Assembly (NCBI RefSeq): GCF_003730295.1
Contig: NZ_QTSZ01000041.1
Coordinates: 124,001 to 188,000 of the forward strand
Source: Ornithinibacillus gellani
GTDB taxonomy: Bacteria > Bacillota > Bacilli > Bacillales > Amphibacillaceae
Reading direction: 5' to 3'
DNA length: 64,000 bases
In this document: positions 44,495-54,214 of the stretch, in pieces
Position numbering within the stretch: position 1 is the first letter of the stretch
How the letters are laid out: each line of letters begins with the position of its first letter
The notes under the pieces: model-generated
Seen by the model: only the letters and a program-made list of their open reading frames with translations
Databases searched by the model: none
What the model was told of the DNA's origin: nothing
Position numbers and translations under genes: made by a program

Positions 44495-44546
44495 GTTCAA
44501 TATTGAACTACTAGAAAATAATATACCCGTTAACAAACCAAGTCAA
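44495..44546 (-). promoter_or_regulatory. Promoter and perfect operator of the MarR-ABC operon
   Basis: On the minus strand: -35 TTGACT (44541-44546), 17 bp, -10 TATTAT (44518-44523), then the perfect 14-bp palindrome GTTCAATATTGAAC (44495-44508) covering the expected transcription start. A TTTGAAC half-site flanks it at 44487-44493 region. This is a textbook placement for MarR repression. Confidence 0.8.
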
Positions 44547-44585
44547 GCATTTGAAAGCAATATTTCTAAAAAAACTTCCCAAAAC

Positions 44586-44625
44586 AAAAAAAGGTAACTA
44601 CCCGTGAATCGTAGCTACCTCTTTC
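44586..44625 (-). terminator. Terminator of the two-component operon
   Basis: GGTA-A-CTAC pairs with GTAG-C-TACC with one internal mismatch, and the minus strand continues with a long T run. Confidence 0.85.
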
Positions 44626-44627
44626 TA

Positions 44628-46700
44628 TTAATTTTCTTCATCCACTTCAGCCTTTGGCATATAGATCATCGATTTGAACAAATCCCCATCGATATCAATC
44701 ATAAACCTACCCCGCTGCATATCAATTAAGCTTCTGGCAATGGATAATCCCAAGCCGCTACCCTGGCTCGTTCTCGATTCATCGCCTCTTTTGAAGCGCT
44801 CCATCAGTTCATCCGCTGAAATATTCAGCTCATAAGCAGAGATATTTTTGAACGTGAGCAAAACATCCTTTTCTACTTCCGTTATTTCAATATAGACACG
44901 AGAGCCTTCCAGTGCATATTTATATATATTGGACAACACATTTTCAATCGAACGCCATAATAGTTTCCCATCCGCTTTAATAAAAATCTTCTGCTTCGGA
45001 GGCTGGAAACGAAACTCCAGATGTTTTTCAGCCATTTTTTCACTTACTTCTCCGAGTCCCTGTGTAACTAATGACGCCAGATCAATTTGTTCGAGCGCGA
45101 CAGGAATATTACCGCTAGTCGCTTTGGCAGCTTCAAATAAATCATCTGTTAAATACTTCAGCCGCTTTGATTTCTGATCAAGAATCTCAATATAGCCCTT
45201 CATCTTCTCAGGGTCTGTCTCCTGCTTTAATAAATCCACATACGTAATAATTGACGTTAATGGTGTACGAATATCATGTGATACATTCGTAATCAGCTCT
45301 GTCTTTAGTCGCTCACTCTTCAATTCACCATCAACCGCATGCTGGAGACCATCTGCAATGCTATTAATATTGGTTGCAAGGGTTGCAAACTCCCCGTTTC
45401 CCTCAACAGCAATTTGGTGACGAAGCTCCCCTTCCTTAATACGAGCAACCCCTGTTTGAATCGCATTGAATTCCTTCACCTTCTTCAACGTAAACCAAGC
45501 AGCCGCTCCAATCGTAATAGGAAAAATAAAGAACGTTGCCGCAATCAGCAGTGGATAAACAATGACGAGAATTACCGTCTTCACCCCTACATTACCACTT
45601 TTGTAAACTTCTCCAATAAACCGGAACAAATGACCAACCACTTGATAAATCAACGTATGCTTATACCAAGTTCCATTTTTCAAATGACGAATCAAAGAAA
45701 AGAGGAGGATGGCCACCGCTGCGGTCAATGGAACAGTGATTGGCGCTGCCCATTTGGTAGACATTTGAAAATAGACCATATCAAATAAAAAGAACCAAAA
45801 CACAGACAAGCTAATACATAAGAGAATATTGACATCTACAAATAACCGATCAATAGGATGAAGATGAATCGCTTTATCCTCTGGCTTCCTGCCACTTACC
45901 ACGATCAAATAGATGAAGGCAAACAAACCCACCGCTGCATAGGCAAGCAAACGATAAACAACGTTGGTTACCTCCGCCTTATGCTCCTTCCACTCGAATA
46001 TATGCTGATCCAAAAAGTCCTGGGTAAAAGCCAAATAAATGACCTGGTCCTTCGGTGCACCATTGCTTAGATTGCCATCCACCCAATACATATAACCATC
46101 ATCATCTATTTCACTTGGAAAAACATCTCTCCTTTGCCCTTCAAATATCAAATACGCAGGAAATTCTTTAAACTGTTTTTTATCCTTCAACTTACTATTA
46201 CTAAAGGTTTCTTTACCATTGCTCGCATAAAAAAACTTGCCTGAAGTTGTCTGCTCGATACGATTCTGAAGCGAGTGAAATGTGCTCAAGTCGCTTTGAA
46301 TCATACTTTCCTTGATGTGAGCAATTTCATCCTTATACTGCTTCGTAAATGCTTCATCCTGTTCAGGATCTTCCATATACTCTAAATCGGCCAAATCCAA
46401 ATATTCATCATATAATTCATTTAATTGGAAACGATACTCATCCTTGTTCAGTGTGCCGCCATCTAATATATGTTCCTCACTTTTATAAACCTGTAACAGT
46501 TCAACAAGATCATCTACGAGAAACCCACTTTCATGCATGAAATCCGTACCATGGAAGTAATTATCCTGTAAAACGATTTCATAATCGCCTTTGTTTTCTT
46601 CCTCCACATGAACAATCGTTTGTATAATGAGGGTAAAATAAGCAATCAACACCACAAATGCAATACATTTCAATACGATAGAATGGCTAAATTTTTTCAA
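44628..46700 (-). CDS. Membrane sensor histidine kinase
   Basis: 690-residue kinase. N-terminal helix (about 9-30), an acidic extracytoplasmic domain to about 245, then a block of helices (about 248-268, 290-312, 318-338, 374-404), a HAMP-like linker, the phosphoacceptor H475 in TNVSHDIRTPLTS, and an ATPase domain with N-box ENVLSNIYKYA and G-box GSGLGLSIA. The N-box reads YKYA where many kinases have IKYT or VKYS. It overlaps the response regulator by 14 bp. The signal is unknown. Confidence 0.92.
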   Translation of the reverse strand: MKKFSHSIVLKCIAFVVLIAYFTLIIQTIVHVEEENKGDYEIVLQDNYFHGTDFMHESGFLVDDLVELLQVYKSEEHILDGGTLNKDEYRFQLNELYDEYLDLADLEYMEDPEQDEAFTKQYKDEIAHIKESMIQSDLSTFHSLQNRIEQTTSGKFFYASNGKETFSNSKLKDKKQFKEFPAYLIFEGQRRDVFPSEIDDDGYMYWVDGNLSNGAPKDQVIYLAFTQDFLDQHIFEWKEHKAEVTNVVYRLLAYAAVGLFAFIYLIVVSGRKPEDKAIHLHPIDRLFVDVNILLCISLSVFWFFLFDMVYFQMSTKWAAPITVPLTAAVAILLFSLIRHLKNGTWYKHTLIYQVVGHLFRFIGEVYKSGNVGVKTVILVIVYPLLIAATFFIFPITIGAAAWFTLKKVKEFNAIQTGVARIKEGELRHQIAVEGNGEFATLATNINSIADGLQHAVDGELKSERLKTELITNVSHDIRTPLTSIITYVDLLKQETDPEKMKGYIEILDQKSKRLKYLTDDLFEAAKATSGNIPVALEQIDLASLVTQGLGEVSEKMAEKHLEFRFQPPKQKIFIKADGKLLWRSIENVLSNIYKYALEGSRVYIEITEVEKDVLLTFKNISAYELNISADELMERFKRGDESRTSQGSGLGLSIARSLIDMQRGRFMIDIDGDLFKSMIYMPKAEVDEEN

Positions 46701-47373
46701 CTTTATACCCCACTCCCCACACCACCTTTAAATAGGTGGGCTCTTTCGGATTTATTTCAATCTTTTCCCTTATTTTTCGAATATGTACGGTCACCGTGTT
46801 TTCCGGATTAAAGGCTGGCTCTTTCCAAACCTTTTCATAAATCTCTTCAATAGAAAATACCCGCCCAGCATTCGCTGTCAGTAACCGTAAAATTTTATAT
46901 TGCACAGGTGTCAGATGAATATCCTCTCCATCCACCGTGACACGTTTACTGTCATCTTCAATCATAAGACCGCCCGTTTGAAATACATTGCTGCGCAGCT
47001 CCATGCTACCCAACGTTGTATACCGTCTCAGCTGCGACTTCACACGCGCCATAAGCTCCAACGGATTAAACGGCTTCGTAATATAATCATCCGCTCCTAA
47101 ATTCAATCCCAATATCTTATCATAATCCTCCGATTTAGCCGAGAGCATGATTAACGGAATATTATTTTCTTCCCTAATCCTCATCGTTGCCCTTTTCCCA
47201 TCCATTTTTGGCATCATAATATCCATGATAATTAAATGAATTTGCTGATGATCAATGACCTCAATCGCCTCCATACCGTTATACGCCTTAAAAACGGTAT
47301 AGCCCTCATTTACCAAGTAGATTTCAATCGCATCAACAATTTCTTTATCATCATCACAAACCAATATATTCAT
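46687..47373 (-). CDS. OmpR/PhoB-family response regulator
   Basis: 228-residue regulator: receiver domain with acidic pocket CDDD, phosphoacceptor aspartate in IIMDIMMPKMDG, switch residues in LSAKSE and KPF, followed by a winged-helix output domain (LTPVQYKILRLLTANAGRVFS, YKVEKI end). VanR-like in size and layout. AAAGGAGAG precedes ATG 47373. It forms a two-gene operon with the kinase downstream; targets are not visible. Confidence 0.93.
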   Translation of the reverse strand: MNILVCDDDKEIVDAIEIYLVNEGYTVFKAYNGMEAIEVIDHQQIHLIIMDIMMPKMDGKRATMRIREENNIPLIMLSAKSEDYDKILGLNLGADDYITKPFNPLELMARVKSQLRRYTTLGSMELRSNVFQTGGLMIEDDSKRVTVDGEDIHLTPVQYKILRLLTANAGRVFSIEEIYEKVWKEPAFNPENTVTVHIRKIREKIEINPKEPTYLKVVWGVGYKVEKI

Positions 47374-47609
47374 GAGCGCTCTCTCCTTTGGGAATTGAAT
47401 ATCTTATCCCATTATAAATCCATCCCATAGGTTGTTCAAAAATCGGGACAACAAATTCTAATTCGCAGTAAACAGTGTAATGGCCACAGCTTGCAAACGC
47501 CGGCTCCGCAACATGGTCCATACACCAACAACTGCCTACCACTGCTATTTATATTAAACGATAAATCTTAGCAATTAGTGGATGAAATTATTAAGAAATT
47601 ATTAAGGTG

Positions 47610-47660
47610 GGGGATAAAAAAACACTCCGAAGTTAGATTTTCATTCTAACTTCGGAGTGT
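47610..47660 (-). terminator. Terminator of the 33-residue membrane peptide gene
   Basis: Perfect 16-bp stem from ACACTCCGAAGTTAGA (47622-47637) with its complement at 47645-47660, followed on the minus strand by TTTTTTTATCCCC. The strength of this hairpin supports the small gene as a real transcript. Confidence 0.93.
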
Positions 47661-47678
47661 AGGTTGATTTGTCTGTAA

Positions 47679-47780
47679 TTATTCCAAATCCTTCTCATCT
47701 TCTTTGTTCCAATATTGCATACCAAATCCTACTGCAATCGCACTACATATGCTACCAATTAAGACTAAGATTTCCAACAT
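47679..47780 (-). CDS. 33-residue single-span membrane peptide
   Basis: Short gene with ATG 47780 and the ribosome site GGAGGTG about eight bases upstream. It encodes MLEILVLIGSICSAIAVGFG followed by MQYWNKEDEKDLE: one transmembrane helix and an acidic tail. A perfect terminator follows 20 bp after the stop. Such peptides often act as small subunits or modulators of transporters; no large partner lies next to it, so the role is unknown. Confidence 0.7.
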   Translation of the reverse strand: MLEILVLIGSICSAIAVGFGMQYWNKEDEKDLE

Positions 47781-47904
47781 TGCTTACACCTCCAAACGTA
47801 ACGTTCCGGATCGTGCAAATGGCAAGTTATCGTCTTTTGCTATCTTAACTGTTGTACGGAAGGGTTAGTGAGATGGTTTCATTTATACATTAATGATTTA
47901 CCCG

Positions 47905-50900
47905 TTAAACAACATTTTTATTCGCTTTAGCTACAAAACCAGGTGGCATTTCTTCTTTCAGTTCCCAAATGAAACTAATCGGCTTTTCACCGGAATGACT
48001 TACATAATCACAGGTTCCCATAAATGTAAATGGTGAAGTATATCCGTTTTCCCTTTTATATTCTCTTACAAATAGAGCAATCTTACTTCCCATCTTTCTG
48101 TGATTGATGTATCTATTTGCTGTTGGGCTCCGTAATGTCAATGTACTTTGGGATTGCCAATGAAATAATGTTTCATTTATTGCATAATCTTCATATAAAG
48201 TGGAAGGGGAAAAATCCTTTTCAGACTTATTAAGTGTAGTAAAAAACACATCTACATTTTGGTCTTTAAAATACTTCGCACCCTCCCGAAATTGTGGACA
48301 CTTTTCTTCATTGTAATAACCAAATGCGGCCATGATCTGGTCTTTGGAATAGGTTGAATGCACCGTTAATGGAGTTGTAAAATCGAAATCATTTTCCAAC
48401 TCCATCGATGTAATCGAATGATATTTAAATACAAGGATGTCGTGTATTTCTTGGCACATTTGTGGTGTCTGCAGCACTGCAGCCAATGCCGCTTGGACAG
48501 ACCCAAATCCTTCCTTTTCAGGTGGGTGTTGATAAAAACTGTAATACAACATATTGAGCATCAGTCTTTCTTCCTCATTTTTCACCTGAATATTGCCTTC
48601 CATCTTTACGTAATGGATAAAGAATTTTAATAGTTTTTGAGAATTTAAGTGAAATAGTTTCGGTAGGCGTTTCATAATTTGCACTTCATTTTCACAGCTA
48701 AATGCATCTTCTATTCCAATATCAACGAGCATTCGTTGGAAGGTGCGATTGCCACCTTTTCCATAAAAGTCATATACTGATAAATGATAGTGATTTAGAA
48801 AGTTTTCAAATGTTAATTCTAGCCCAGTGTCATGACTGAAGTACTTCATTTTATTCAAAAGATTTGCCTTTGTATTCGATGTGGACTGAATATTTCGCAA
48901 AACATATGCCTTTGCTTGCTTTTCAAGCTGAATAAAGCTCCCTTTAGGCAAATTTGAAAAGCCATCCTCTACATAATGCTTAATAGAATGCTTTGTTTGA
49001 CCCACCAAAGCACGAAACTTCTCTTCAAAATTATAATTCTTATGGGCAGCACCAATAAAATCTAATACCGTTAAGCATTCTTTTCCTTCTGCAATTCGTA
49101 GACCACGTCCCAATTGTTGTAGAAATATCGTTAAGCTTTCCGTTGGGCGGAGAAAAAGTATTGTATTTACATCCGGTATATCGACACCTTCGTTAAATAA
49201 ATCTGCTACAAAGATGAATTGAATCTCACCTTTTTTTAATTGCTCTTGCGCAGATGCACGTGTCGCTTTATCCGAATTTCCGTGTAACGCAACAGAAGGA
49301 ATTCCTCTTTTATTAAAATATGCAGCCATATATTTGGAGTGGGCTACCCCAACACAAAACCCTAATCCTTTCACTTCAGCGATATCTGACACGTATTTAT
49401 ATAGGCTGGAAACTATTTGCTGGCTGCGTCTTGTATTATTTGTGTAGATATTTTCTAATTCAGACGTATCATATCCTCTTCTACTCCATTTCAAAGTAGT
49501 AAGGTCCACTGTGTCACTTACGCAAAAGTATTGAAATGGACTTAATAGTTTACGATTAACTGCTTCTGTTAGTCTCATTTCGGAAGCAATTTTCCCATCA
49601 AAGTATTTGGTGATATCCTGTCCATCCATCCGTTCAGGCGTTGCAGTTAACCCTAATAAAATTTGTGGTTTAAAATGGTTCAACAGCTTTTTATAGGAAT
49701 TGGCTGCGGCATGATGGAACTCATCCACAATAATAAAATCATAAAAGTCCATCTCAATTTTTTCATATAATTTTTTACTATTAAAGCTTTGGATACTAAC
49801 AAATAAATGTTCAAACGAATCAGGCTGATAATCGCCAACGAGCATATCACCAAAATTAAAGTCCTTTAAAATAGCACGAAATGTATCCCGGCTTTGATTC
49901 AAAATTTCTTCACGGTGGGCCACAAATAACAATCTTGCAGTATGTTCCTTATGGGTTGTCAAAAACCTTTGATAGTCAAAAGCAGATATTACCGTTTTCC
50001 CAACACCAGTTGCCGCCACAAGCAGATTTTTATTCCGACCAAAAACTTCTCTTTCCACCTGCAAATTCTCCAACATTTCTTTTTGGTAATAATAAGGCCG
50101 GATTTCAAAATTAAAATGAAAACTATCTTCACCCTCTGGTTTTTTCTTCTTTAGTGCAATTTGAAGCATTTGCTTGTCTGATTCACTTTCTCCATCAAAC
50201 TGCTTAAATTCATTGTCATTCCAATAGCTTTCAAAAGTTGCTTCAAATTTCTTTACAACATCAAACGAATCCTTTTCACTAATCTTCAAATTCCATTCTA
50301 ATCCTGATGTTAAAGCAGGGTTAGACAAATTAGATGATCCAATATATGCTGTTGTAAAACCTGTTTCGCGCTTAAACATATATGCTTTCGCATGAAGACG
50401 TGTCCGGTCTACATCATAGGAAATTTTGACCTGTGTATTTGCTAGTTTGCTAAGCTCTAATACAGCCTTAAAGTCCGTTGCTTCCATGTACGAGGTTGTT
50501 ATTATTCGTAATTTCCCTCCATTTTGAGTGAATGTTTCCAGTTCCTGTATAATACATCGTATGCCACTCCACTTTACAAAAGAAACTAAGAAATCAATTT
50601 CATTTGATGAAATAATTTCTTTTTTAAGCTCATTTAACATATTTGGCTCTTGTGCGGATCCAGTAAACAACGTACTTTCCGCAATGGAGGTAACAGGTCT
50701 AATCGCTTTCTTCTTTTGAATACTATGTACCTTATTAAGTTTTTCCTGAATTGCCTGTAATACCTCCCCCGATTCATCTATTTCCAGTTTTGAGAATTCA
50801 TCTTCATCCAATTCATCGCTTAACATTGTAATAATTCGGTTACAAGTCATAATTTGTCTTAATAACGCTTCTTTATCGTCTTTTTCACTATCACGAACAT

Positions 50901-51069
50901 AATTTAATGCTTTTCTAGTTACATTGGAAATATAAGAAGATAAGATTTTACGTGCCTCTTCCACATCCAAGTTTCCTTTTTCAACCAAATATGTATCATC
51001 AACAAAAGATAAAAGCTCCTGTTTCATCTGTTTATTAATAATATCTTCATAAATGCCTGGTTTTAGCAA
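47905..51069 (-). CDS. PLD-nuclease / SF2 helicase / DUF3427 fusion protein
   Basis: Large protein of about 1054 residues: N-terminal helical region (1-145), PLD-type nuclease domain with H228-x-K230 in RLHAKAYMF and N249 in GSSNLSNP, then a superfamily 2 helicase with ATGVGKT (355-361), DEFH box (451-454), TATP (477-480), GVDIPDVN and QLGRGLRI, and a C-terminal DUF3427-type region. This architecture occurs in scattered DEAD/DEAH proteins found near defence genes. TTG 51069 suits GGGGGAG spacing; GTG 51075 touches that site. No methylase or other partner is adjacent. Probable role in DNA restriction or repair, not proven. Confidence 0.88.
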   Translation of the reverse strand: MLKPGIYEDIINKQMKQELLSFVDDTYLVEKGNLDVEEARKILSSYISNVTRKALNYVRDSEKDDKEALLRQIMTCNRIITMLSDELDEDEFSKLEIDESGEVLQAIQEKLNKVHSIQKKKAIRPVTSIAESTLFTGSAQEPNMLNELKKEIISSNEIDFLVSFVKWSGIRCIIQELETFTQNGGKLRIITTSYMEATDFKAVLELSKLANTQVKISYDVDRTRLHAKAYMFKRETGFTTAYIGSSNLSNPALTSGLEWNLKISEKDSFDVVKKFEATFESYWNDNEFKQFDGESESDKQMLQIALKKKKPEGEDSFHFNFEIRPYYYQKEMLENLQVEREVFGRNKNLLVAATGVGKTVISAFDYQRFLTTHKEHTARLLFVAHREEILNQSRDTFRAILKDFNFGDMLVGDYQPDSFEHLFVSIQSFNSKKLYEKIEMDFYDFIIVDEFHHAAANSYKKLLNHFKPQILLGLTATPERMDGQDITKYFDGKIASEMRLTEAVNRKLLSPFQYFCVSDTVDLTTLKWSRRGYDTSELENIYTNNTRRSQQIVSSLYKYVSDIAEVKGLGFCVGVAHSKYMAAYFNKRGIPSVALHGNSDKATRASAQEQLKKGEIQFIFVADLFNEGVDIPDVNTILFLRPTESLTIFLQQLGRGLRIAEGKECLTVLDFIGAAHKNYNFEEKFRALVGQTKHSIKHYVEDGFSNLPKGSFIQLEKQAKAYVLRNIQSTSNTKANLLNKMKYFSHDTGLELTFENFLNHYHLSVYDFYGKGGNRTFQRMLVDIGIEDAFSCENEVQIMKRLPKLFHLNSQKLLKFFIHYVKMEGNIQVKNEEERLMLNMLYYSFYQHPPEKEGFGSVQAALAAVLQTPQMCQEIHDILVFKYHSITSMELENDFDFTTPLTVHSTYSKDQIMAAFGYYNEEKCPQFREGAKYFKDQNVDVFFTTLNKSEKDFSPSTLYEDYAINETLFHWQSQSTLTLRSPTANRYINHRKMGSKIALFVREYKRENGYTSPFTFMGTCDYVSHSGEKPISFIWELKEEMPPGFVAKANKNVV

Positions 51070-51220
51070 CTCCACTCCCCCATTCTGCCTCCATTATAAG
51101 CATTAACATACACAAATAAATGGTATCGTATGGACGCTAAGTCTGCTATTCTCAATATATAATGAAAACTATTACATAGCAAAAAATTAAACAAAGTGAT
51201 TATATTTTGAAACCAGCAGG

Positions 51221-52057
51221 TCACCCCATCGTTCCTTCCACAAATTTCAAAAACTTATCTGCTTCCTCTGTAAATGGGTTGTGGTTGCTTTTTTCAAAAG
51301 TTGTTAGGGTTGCGGTTGGTATAAGATTGGCGATTTCCACACCAAATTTGTATGGGCATTGTGCGTCATGTTTTCCGCCATAGATATAGCTTGGTACGTT
51401 CACATCCGGTAATTCGTCGCGGAGATCGTATGTAGCGCATTCTATTTTTCGAAAGTAGTCCAGGCGATCGCCAACAGTTTTTCCACTATTTGGTTGTTTT
51501 AGGGATTCTTTTAGCTTTTCTACATCGTAATAGGACATCCGTGCCCATTCATAATTTAGTTGGCGCCGAGTTTCTATTGGCGTATCTAGGTCATTTAGCT
51601 TATCCATAATCGTTATACTTCGTGCAAAATGTTTATTTTGTGGGCAATATATACTGTCCGGGTCAGCACCATATGCAGCACTGGCAGCCGCTCCGCCTGC
51701 TATGATTTTGGTTAATGCTTCGGGATGAAGAATGGCATATTTCAGCGCCAGCATCCCGCCTGTCGAGTGACCAGCAAAGCCCCATTTTTCCAGTCCTAAA
51801 GCATTCCTAATTGCTTCCAAATCCTGCACCGAAGCCTCCATGCTATATGCATGCTCATGTTCTGCTTTTACGGAATTTCCGCATGCCCGAAGATTAATTA
51901 AATACACCCGATAAAATTTTGTAAATGGGTTGGCAAATGTATTTCCTTGCTCATTAAATTCGCTATACAGATGTGTCACTGCTAATGGTTCCCCTTGCCC
52001 TGCTTCAAATAATTCAAATGTCCCTCTGTCTGTATCAATGAAACGCTGACGCCACAT
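51221..52057 (-). CDS. Alpha/beta hydrolase, proline iminopeptidase-like
   Basis: 278-residue cytoplasmic alpha/beta hydrolase. Nucleophile elbow GHSTGG within GFAGHSTGGMLAL, acid residue in YGGKHDAQCPY and histidine in EKSNHNPF form the expected Ser-Asp-His triad. A helical cap lies between them. Similarity is to prolyl aminopeptidase-like hydrolases, but substrate cannot be inferred. Start 52057 (MWRQRFID) is fixed by GGAGGGG; the frame to 52099 adds an unsupported tail. Single gene. Confidence 0.87.
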   Translation of the reverse strand: MWRQRFIDTDRGTFELFEAGQGEPLAVTHLYSEFNEQGNTFANPFTKFYRVYLINLRACGNSVKAEHEHAYSMEASVQDLEAIRNALGLEKWGFAGHSTGGMLALKYAILHPEALTKIIAGGAAASAAYGADPDSIYCPQNKHFARSITIMDKLNDLDTPIETRRQLNYEWARMSYYDVEKLKESLKQPNSGKTVGDRLDYFRKIECATYDLRDELPDVNVPSYIYGGKHDAQCPYKFGVEIANLIPTATLTTFEKSNHNPFTEEADKFLKFVEGTMG

Positions 52058-52197
52058 TTTTAAGACCCCTCCTATTTTTTCAATTCCATCTTCATCCATT
52101 ATACTATTTTCTTATAAAACCATTGTGAAATAGGAAACCTTTGTTGCGTACACGACGTCTAATAAGCAAATAGGGATTCCTTAGGAGGATTGTAACG

Positions 52198-52755
52198 ATG
52201 AAAAAAGCCTTTCAGCTGATTATCATATTGCTACTTGCCAGCTTCCTTTCCGGATGTGGCATGAATAATTCTTCCGGTGACCAAGTGACTGAAATAGATC
52301 ATCAAATGGAAGAAAAACTCGGCAAACCTGATATTTACGGCTATGTCATGGATAAACAAGATGAAAGGATTTTAGTTGTGAGTCACGAACCAGAAGACTT
52401 TCGTGCGACAGGTGGTGTAGCTGAATTTCATAATGCGATCTGGGTTTCTCATATGCCAAAGACCATCCAGACGGGACAAAAAATAAAAATGTGGTTCAGC
52501 GCAGTGGCAGAATCCTACCCCGCTCAGGCAGCTGGTGGTAAATACATGCTCATTGAAGAACCGAAGCCCGCCGGCGCACATTTAACAGAAGCTGACGCTT
52601 TGCAGCAAGCATTGCAGCAATTGAAAATAGACGAAGGAATACCAACCGTGACATCGATTCTTTATGAATCAGACACGTGGGAGGTTACCATAAAGCACCT
52701 CATGCAGGACGATGCGGATGATCAGGAAAGTATCATTTATATCAATGACAAATAA
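52198..52755 (+). CDS. DUF3221 lipoprotein
   Basis: 185-residue lipoprotein with lipobox LSGC (C20). The body contains the DUF3221 features: IYGYVMDKQDERILVVS, HNAIWVSHMPKTIQTGQKIKMWFSA and ESYPAQAAGGKY. Family function is not known; it is common in Bacillus. AGGAGG precedes the ATG at 52198. Followed by a terminator. Confidence 0.87.
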   Translation: MKKAFQLIIILLLASFLSGCGMNNSSGDQVTEIDHQMEEKLGKPDIYGYVMDKQDERILVVSHEPEDFRATGGVAEFHNAIWVSHMPKTIQTGQKIKMWFSAVAESYPAQAAGGKYMLIEEPKPAGAHLTEADALQQALQQLKIDEGIPTVTSILYESDTWEVTIKHLMQDDADDQESIIYINDK

Positions 52756-52795
52756 GAACCCTTCCAACGTTTTCCGTCACAAGGGTTCGCCTCTT
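52756..52795 (+). terminator. Terminator between DUF3221 and LURP-like genes
   Basis: GAACCCTT pairs with AAGGGTTC; the two genes converge here. The following T-rich tract is interrupted. Confidence 0.7.
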
Positions 52796-52801
52796 CTTAT
52801 C

Positions 52802-53299
52802 TTATGTCATTGTCGCTGATGTAGCGGCTGCATCATCCGCCTTCGCACAATCAATGGCAATCACGAGCGCCAAGATAATATGTTCCACCGCTTCATCAAA
52901 AATTTGAATTTTATAGCTATCGCCCCATGAGAACCATGCTTTATCCACCTGGGCGATGACCTCGCCTTGCTTCACGACCTGGAAATTCATGTCCCACCAA
53001 TTGCCGCGTACTTCAACACCTGCCGCATCAATTGTATAGCGCGCTTTAAAAAAGGAAAGTTCCTTTTTAATCGTAAGTACCTCTCGCCCATCCACTTCAA
53101 CAAAAAATTTCGGCAAAAAACTAAACGTCTTTTTCGTAATAGTGGCCACCGTATCCCGGGCTGCATTCATGATGTCATATGTTTTCGGTATTTGCATGAA
53201 GCTGCCCTCCACATAATAGGCATCCTGCTCCATCGCATTTTTCACAGTGAATTTACCACCCAAACTGAAAACCTTCTGCTTCATAAATAGTTCGATCAT
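52802..53299 (-). CDS. LURP-one-related / scramblase-like protein (YxjI type)
   Basis: 165-residue protein of the LURP-one-related family, a beta-barrel fold related to Tubby and scramblases. Characteristic pieces: MKQKVFSLGGKFTVKN, AYYVEGSFMQIPKTYDI, ARDTVATITKKTFSF, VEVDGREVLTIKKELSFFKARY. The C-terminal helix (HIILALVIAIDC) is hydrophobic. AAGGGGG precedes ATG 53299. Biochemical role in bacteria is unknown. Confidence 0.85.
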   Translation of the reverse strand: MIELFMKQKVFSLGGKFTVKNAMEQDAYYVEGSFMQIPKTYDIMNAARDTVATITKKTFSFLPKFFVEVDGREVLTIKKELSFFKARYTIDAAGVEVRGNWWDMNFQVVKQGEVIAQVDKAWFSWGDSYKIQIFDEAVEHIILALVIAIDCAKADDAAATSATMT

Positions 53300-53450
53300 T
53301 TCCGCGCCCCCTTTTATCCTAGTATATTACAAAAGGAGACACAATGGTTTAACCATTTCATAAATAGACTGAAAAAACATACAATCGGTGGAACATGAAT
53401 GTTTCTCACGGTATAATTTAAAGCAGAATAGATAGAAATGGGGTATCAAC

Positions 53451-53615
53451 ATGATGTGCGGTTCAAAGTGCTTTCTTGTAGAGATTAAACAAGAAGGCAC
53501 CAAGCAAATGAAGGAAGTTATCGCAAAAACCCCTATTCATGCGAGAAAAATAACACGGCAAACCTATGGAGCCGATATTGAAATTGTCCGTGTGAAAACG
53601 AAACAACGCACATAA
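53451..53615 (+). CDS. 54-residue protein, unknown
   Basis: Short gene starting MMCGSKCFLVEIKQEGTKQM and ending RVKTKQRT. A GGGGT site lies ten bases before ATG 53451. Two cysteines near the start (C3, C7) and a basic C-terminus. It precedes the zinc-ribbon gene by 26 bp with its own ribosome site, so the two may form an operon. Confidence 0.55.
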   Translation: MMCGSKCFLVEIKQEGTKQMKEVIAKTPIHARKITRQTYGADIEIVRVKTKQRT

Positions 53616-53641
53616 TCAACTACAAGCGAAGGAGTGATTGG

Positions 53642-53848
53642 ATGGCAATATATAGTTCAGTCGAAGCTTGCCCAAAATGCGGGGAAACCGAGCTTGGAAA
53701 AGGGAAACAAAGTGGCTACAGCGTGATGTCCACTAAAAATAAAATAAGCATGGGGTCACCAATAGAGTACATTATTTGCACCCAATGTGGGTATATTATT
53801 GAAGGATACGTTACAAAGCCCGAAAAGTTTAAAGGAACGATGTACTAA
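53642..53848 (+). CDS. Small zinc-ribbon protein
   Basis: 68-residue protein with CPKCGETE at 10-17 and CTQCGY at 46-51, a four-cysteine zinc ribbon. GAAGGAG precedes ATG 53642. Similar Bacillus proteins are sometimes labelled as transcription factor-like on the basis of the ribbon alone, which is weak evidence. No enzymatic motif is present. Confidence 0.8.
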   Translation: MAIYSSVEACPKCGETELGKGKQSGYSVMSTKNKISMGSPIEYIICTQCGYIIEGYVTKPEKFKGTMY

Positions 53849-54214
53849 TAACGCGGCTTGGACAGAGACTTTCCCGGGTGCATAACCGGTCATTTTTTGT
53901 GCACCCAATCCTTCAATTCACATCAGTTGGACGCACCTTCTGTTCATGCTACAATGAATGCATTCCTTGTATAAAAATCATATAAAAGCTTCATTGCTCC
54001 TCTCATACTATTCCCCTTTATTTATTACATAATTAGGAATTTTCATGAATAATTGAGAACATGTGCGCATGTCACAAACTTTTCACATTCCGCTCTAGAC
54101 AGAACATAACAAGCACGAACCCCTACGCCATCATATTTCATATTAAAAACTACTTCATTTGCAATATCCAATCGTTTGACAAATAATATCTTCTCGATAA
54201 TAATTAATATGTGA

